Assembly: GCA_004369085.1 (NCBI GenBank)
Contig: ML210163.1
Coordinates: 206,268 to 270,267 of the forward strand
Direction: 5' to 3'
DNA length: 64,000 nucleotides
From: Coprinopsis marcescibilis
Taxonomy: Eukaryota; Basidiomycota; Agaricomycetes; Agaricales; Psathyrellaceae
Below the pieces are notes generated by a model. The model was not told the origin of the DNA, made no database searches, and saw nothing but the letters and a program-made list of their open reading frames with translations. How positions within the stretch are numbered: the first letter of the stretch is position 1; every line of letters begins with the position of its first letter. The translations under genes and the position numbers were made by a program. Shown here piece by piece: positions 60,590 through 64,000 of this stretch.

Positions 60590-60617
60590 ATTGAGCGGTG
60601 AGCTCGCTACTCAACCC
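60590..60617. repeat. Right KDZ terminus with imperfect fold-back
   Basis: TTGAGCGGTGAGC...CTACTCAACCCA. The outer nine bases are the reverse complement of the left terminus TGGGTTGAG. Confidence 0.55.
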
Positions 60618-62012
60618 ACCCTCGCCAATCCCTCTAAACCCTTCTTCTCTCTAATATCATTGGGGAATCAAGACTCTGCGTCAGATTCCTCAATGGTAGG
60701 TTAATGTTTGTGCGCCGAGACTTTGCGTCAGGCGCATGTTCATTCATCCGAATCCACAGGCTGAAACTCGTTTAGACGCTCAAGTTCCTAGTGCGCCACG
60801 ACGCTTTTGTAGCTATTACTGCGCATACTGAAGTATTTCTAATAGCGAATTGAATACCTCGTGGCCAATGACTTGCACACAGGACTCGCCGGTGTTAGGA
60901 AGTGTTGTCTCCTCGTCGAGCGGCCAACTTTTGTTGAACAGGATGGTAAGTGGTACCATGCATCCCGACACTGCACCACTAATATTCAAGTCAACGTACG
61001 TAGCGCCTACTGGCCACTTGGGCGTCTAGTTCCAGGTCGCGAGCTTGCGTTCAGGATCGCGATGCATCAAGAATGCAGGTAATCGAAGTTGGAGGCGATT
61101 CTCGGTACTGCACCACTAATACTTGGGTATACCAGTGTAGCTCATACTGGCCACTTTAAGTCTTCAACATACTTGCCCGGGTAGCGAGCTTGCTTTCAAT
61201 ATCGCGATGCACCGAGACTGTGGGCTATAGAAATTGCAGGCGGCGAATAAATGGGGGCAGGTTACACCTCCAACTTTCGTTGAACAGGATAGTAAGTGAT
61301 CTATTGCAGCTCCTCGGTACTGCACCACAATACTCAGATATACCGATGTAGCTCATGCAAGCTTGCTTCAAGATCGCAATCCATAGATATTGCGGGTGAT
61401 CGAAATTGGAGGCGGCGAATAATTGGGAGCGGGTTATGTATGCAAACCAGGCAAATATACAGACTTGAGTTCTGGAAGGCAAATAATGGGGGGCGAGTTA
61501 AGTCTGTGTCGCAAGGTTTTGGATCGTTATTCCGACATTCGCCAACTGATACAACATTTTCCTGCTCATTGCATCCGTTGCTAATCTGGAATCGCCCCTG
61601 GGGCTGAGGTAGGTGGCGCAAATTCTGTTCCATTACTTCCCTTATCATATCTCAACGTTTTGACATATAGTTCTGGAACAACCTTGGGGCATCGAGGACA
61701 TCGAGTCCGATAACGCCTTCGAATTTTCTGCATTTGGCAGAGGTTATATGAGCCAGAGGTGCGCACTCCAGTTTGTTTCACCCCAGTCAGCTCTGAGTAC
61801 CCAAGACAGAAGCAACCCTGGTCCCTTGGAGATTGAAGGCTGAGAAGGCAGATAGACTCTGCCTCATAGGTAAGGCATTCGATGATCATTTAAAGTCAAA
61901 GCTTACAAGGTCTCAGTTTGAATCACGTTTTTGATACCAACTCTTCATGAACCCAGTAGAAATTGCTTAACTAAGGTATCTATACATCAGTCTATCTACG
62001 CATAGTAAAAGA
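60618..62012. other. Repeat-laden intergenic region
   Basis: No gene recognised. The stretch holds the decayed tandem repeats described separately; the remainder shows nothing. Many short open frames are present but none with a known motif. Confidence 0.4.
60920..61450. repeat. Decayed tandem repeats, about three copies
   Basis: A module recurs with changing spacing: CGGTACTGCACCACTAATACT (or close) at about 60968, 61105 and 61314; GCGAGCTTGC.TTCA..ATCGC at about 61038, 61184 and 61352; GGAGGCG at three sites; and CAACTTT.GTTGAACAGGAT.GTAAGTG at 60928 and 61270. The copies are diverged and shuffled, so this is an old satellite-like or transposon-derived patch. Confidence 0.7.
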
Positions 62013-62645
62013 TTAAGGGTCTCTTCTATAGGACCATCGCGACTGCTTGAATGGTTCTGGCTTTACGGAATCGTCCTTCAAGGTACTGGGCCCTGCCTTG
62101 CTGGCAACTTTGGAGAGGTCGATCGGTTTTTCAACAATGTCTCCGGCGTTGTGGCGTGCCTTCTTGTGGTAACGACGATCGACTTCGGCAAGGTCGCACT
62201 CATAGTCGGCGTCGGTAGGAGGAGGTCGCTTCGTGCCAACACTGGAGTGCGGAAATGTTAGTGCGAAATGTTAGAATTGACAAAAAAAAAGTGACTTACA
62301 CATTTCCAGGTGGCTTGCCAATGGCGATTTCTCGCATTTCGCCAAGTGTGTTATAGAGCTTGTTCACAAGTGCTTTCAGCTTTGAAATCTCCTCCTCCCC
62401 AAGCTGGCGTGTTATCGCCATGCAGCAGGTCTTTCCTTTCTCATTCTTGCACTGTTCCTTGTGAGTGTACATTCAACGTTCGCTGGTCATGACAGTTTGC
62501 TCACCTTGGTTTGCCGCATACCATAGTTCTCACCAGTCAGAAAAATTGTGTCCATGACTTTGTGGCCGTAGGGGCACTGAAGATTGAGAGGTGGGATGAT
62601 GTAGTGCTGGAGCATCTGGGTCGCGAAGGAAACATTGGTACTCAT
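62013..62645 (-). CDS. Small cysteine-containing protein, unrecognised
   Basis: Three exons. MSTNVSFATQMLQHYIIPP starts at 62645; an intron joins MRQTK to EQCKNEKGKTCCMAI; helical segment LGEEEISKLKALVNKLYNTL follows; a second intron leads to VGTKRPP and a charged tail ending QSRWSYRRDP with stop TAA at 62013-62015. The N-terminal part has a possible zinc-binding set (LQCPYGHK...QCKNEKGKTCC). About 170 residues. It is divergent from the next gene. I do not recognise the family. Confidence 0.6.
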
Positions 62646-62973
62646 GGTGGTGGTTCGAGTTGGAAGACAGAGAGCGTGGAAATACAGAACTTGGTTGAAC
62701 GAGAATTGTTCCAATCAAAAAGAAAACCTTTCGAAATATAAAGTTAATTGTATGTTTTATTCTATTATTTTGGTATTGATGTGGTGTTCGTGTCGGCCCA
62801 CACCTTTTGCTCCCTTTCTCTCTCACTTTCTTATTCCACCATTCTGCGCATTTGCCAGCTCATCCCTTTCAATACATCACATTCTTTACTATTTGTTCAT
62901 CCCTCACGCTCTATGCACACTTGTTTTCTTTGAGGCCCTTCTGTCTCTCTCACCTCTCCCACATTGTTCTCGC
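62646..62973. promoter_or_regulatory. Divergent promoter region with pyrimidine tracts
   Basis: 328 bases between two divergent starts. Long C/T tracts (CCCTTTCTCTCTCACTTTC near 62812; CCTCTCCC near 62952) precede the rightward ATG, as is common upstream of fungal transcription starts. Confidence 0.4.
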
Positions 62974-64000
62974 ATGCAGAAGTCACTGAAGAAGCCTGGT
63001 CAAGAGGCCAGACCCCCTGGTCGAGCTTCTTGCAGGTTGACAGTTGAACACACCAAGGCTGCCAGAGCTGAGGTCAACGAGCTCGTCGAATGGGTGTGCA
63101 AACACCCTACCATCTCCGACAAGGACCTTAAAAAGGAGAAAGAAAAGTACATTGCACGTATCCTTGCCTTGGACAGCTTCCAGGCCACAATCGTCGAAGG
63201 TGCCACATCTTCCACGTCGACCCCGGTCTACAAAAAGGTACGTCGCAACAATGTTCTTTGGTTGTTGTCCGACTCATAAGACAATTGTTCAGGCACTTGA
63301 GCTGATGATCAACAACGATGTACGAAGAAAAGGTCCACAAGAACGTGTCAAGCGGAGGAAGAAGAATCACAGCGTGGATGTGCTTGACAACGATGCTCCC
63401 GCAGCTCAATCCTCCTCTCTTACAGCTCCGTCGACCAATGACATGTCACCTCCCCCTGCAGTTCCCTCTGACGTCAACCCCTCACCTACCTCCCTTGTCT
63501 TCAAGCCAAATGATCTCACTCAGCGCCGCCGTTCATTCATTATTCTTCAAGGCGAGTATCCCGCAAGAGACTTGTTTATCGACGAAAACTTGGAGGCTAT
63601 CAAGGCCATCGAGCCCAATATTCAGAAGGAGCGAAATCTTCATGGATCTGGTTTGCGCCATGCAGCTGCTACACAGCTATTTACCCCCGAGCTCCAGAAG
63701 ATTTACAAAGACAAGGCCAGGAATCTCAAGTCTAACATTCCCGAGTATGTGATTGCGTTAACATTTCAACTTGCTACCTTCTGACGTGATTGTCAGGAAC
63801 CAACAGTACTTTGCCTATGTACTGTCGGATGCCCTTCGCGATGCGACGGCCACAGGCCTCATTGGCAGTGTAGCTGTGAAGGTCCACGTCGCGACGCGGG
63901 ACGAGTTTGGTGGCATAAACGGTCAGATGTGAGTATGTCGTAACTATTTTGATCCGACCACTCTAATCAAATGCTTGTTACGATTTAAAGTTTTGGGGTA
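62974..64000 (+). CDS. Unrecognised protein, 5' part (runs off right edge)
   Basis: MQKSLKKPGQEARPPG starts at 62974. Segments are HTKAARAEVNELVEWV, KEKEKYIARILALDSF, then after an intron a basic patch ERVKRRKKNH, a Ser/Pro-rich linker, RRRSFIILQGEYPARD, and RHAAATQLFTPELQKIYKDK. A further intron joins NIPE to NQQYFAYVLSDALRDATATG, and the exon ends GGINGQM just before the window edge. The basic patch could be a nuclear localisation signal. No domain is recognised. Confidence 0.6.

Larger units (their letters stand above)
53526..60617 (-). mobile_element. KDZ (Kyakuja-Dileera-Zisupton) DNA transposon, about 7.1 kb
   Basis: The proposed limits are two inverted TGGGTTGAG sequences, at 53526-53534 (left) and 60609-60617 (reverse complement, right). 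Between them lie the KDZ transposase and one further gene, both on the reverse strand. Each end carries a fold-back: a perfect 22-base palindrome at the left, and TTGAGC...CTCAA at the right. No target-site duplication could be found, so the limits are provisional. KDZ elements are large, gene-carrying DNA transposons common in basidiomycetes. Confidence 0.6.

Noticed and set aside
53526..60617. A TET/JBP dioxygenase carried by the KDZ element, as known from other mushrooms
   Set aside because: No HxD-containing TET/JBP sequence was found in either gene of the element.

Overview
The window is nuclear DNA of a filamentous basidiomycete, most likely an Agaricomycete. Genes are dense, on both strands, and cut by many short introns (about 45-65 nt, GT-AG). 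The families point the same way: TPR-CHAT proteases, BTB proteins and F-box proteins of mushroom type, a KDZ (Kyakuja-Dileera-Zisupton) DNA transposon with a CxC2-like cysteine cluster, and a fungal Cet1-type RNA triphosphatase. No tRNA, rRNA, CRISPR array or bacterial-style operon was seen. All exon joins were made by eye.

Layout. 0-7 kb: a tandemly duplicated cytochrome P450 / FAD amine-oxidase-like pair; the left P450 runs off the window, and only a relic of the left oxidase remains. 7-15 kb: a berberine-bridge-type oxidase, the scavenger decapping enzyme DcpS, a conserved basidiomycete protein and a decayed F-box gene. 15-19 kb: TPR-CHAT protease copy 1. 19-35 kb: a conserved housekeeping block with a Rad60/Esc2-like SUMO-like-domain protein, a PAXBP1/GCFC splicing factor, the mRNA 5'-triphosphatase, mitochondrial porin (VDAC) and a large atypical protein kinase. 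36-48 kb: an accessory block with a BTB protein, two DUF4246 genes, a relic of the kinase 3' end and TPR-CHAT protease copy 2. 48-50 kb: an AidB-like acyl-CoA dehydrogenase. 51-53.5 kb: a NACHT-ankyrin NLR-like gene whose repeats stop abruptly. 53.5-60.6 kb: a KDZ transposon with two genes. 60.6-64 kb: decayed repeats and two unrecognised genes.

Most notable: (i) a KDZ element with TTGAGCA-rich, palindromic ends and an accessory protein of about 700 residues, beginning 16 bp after the NLR stop codon; (ii) two close TPR-CHAT protease paralogues, one sitting just upstream of a DUF4246 gene in the same direction; (iii) DUF4246 sequences with a plausible 2-oxoglutarate/Fe(II) oxygenase ligand set; (iv) a misplaced kinase 3'-end copy that suggests the 35-48 kb block arose by tandem duplication followed by loss or replacement. 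CHAT proteases and NACHT-ankyrin proteins are typical of self/non-self recognition and regulated cell death, so 36-61 kb reads as a fast-evolving, immunity-like accessory region next to a stable housekeeping block. That functional reading is inference.
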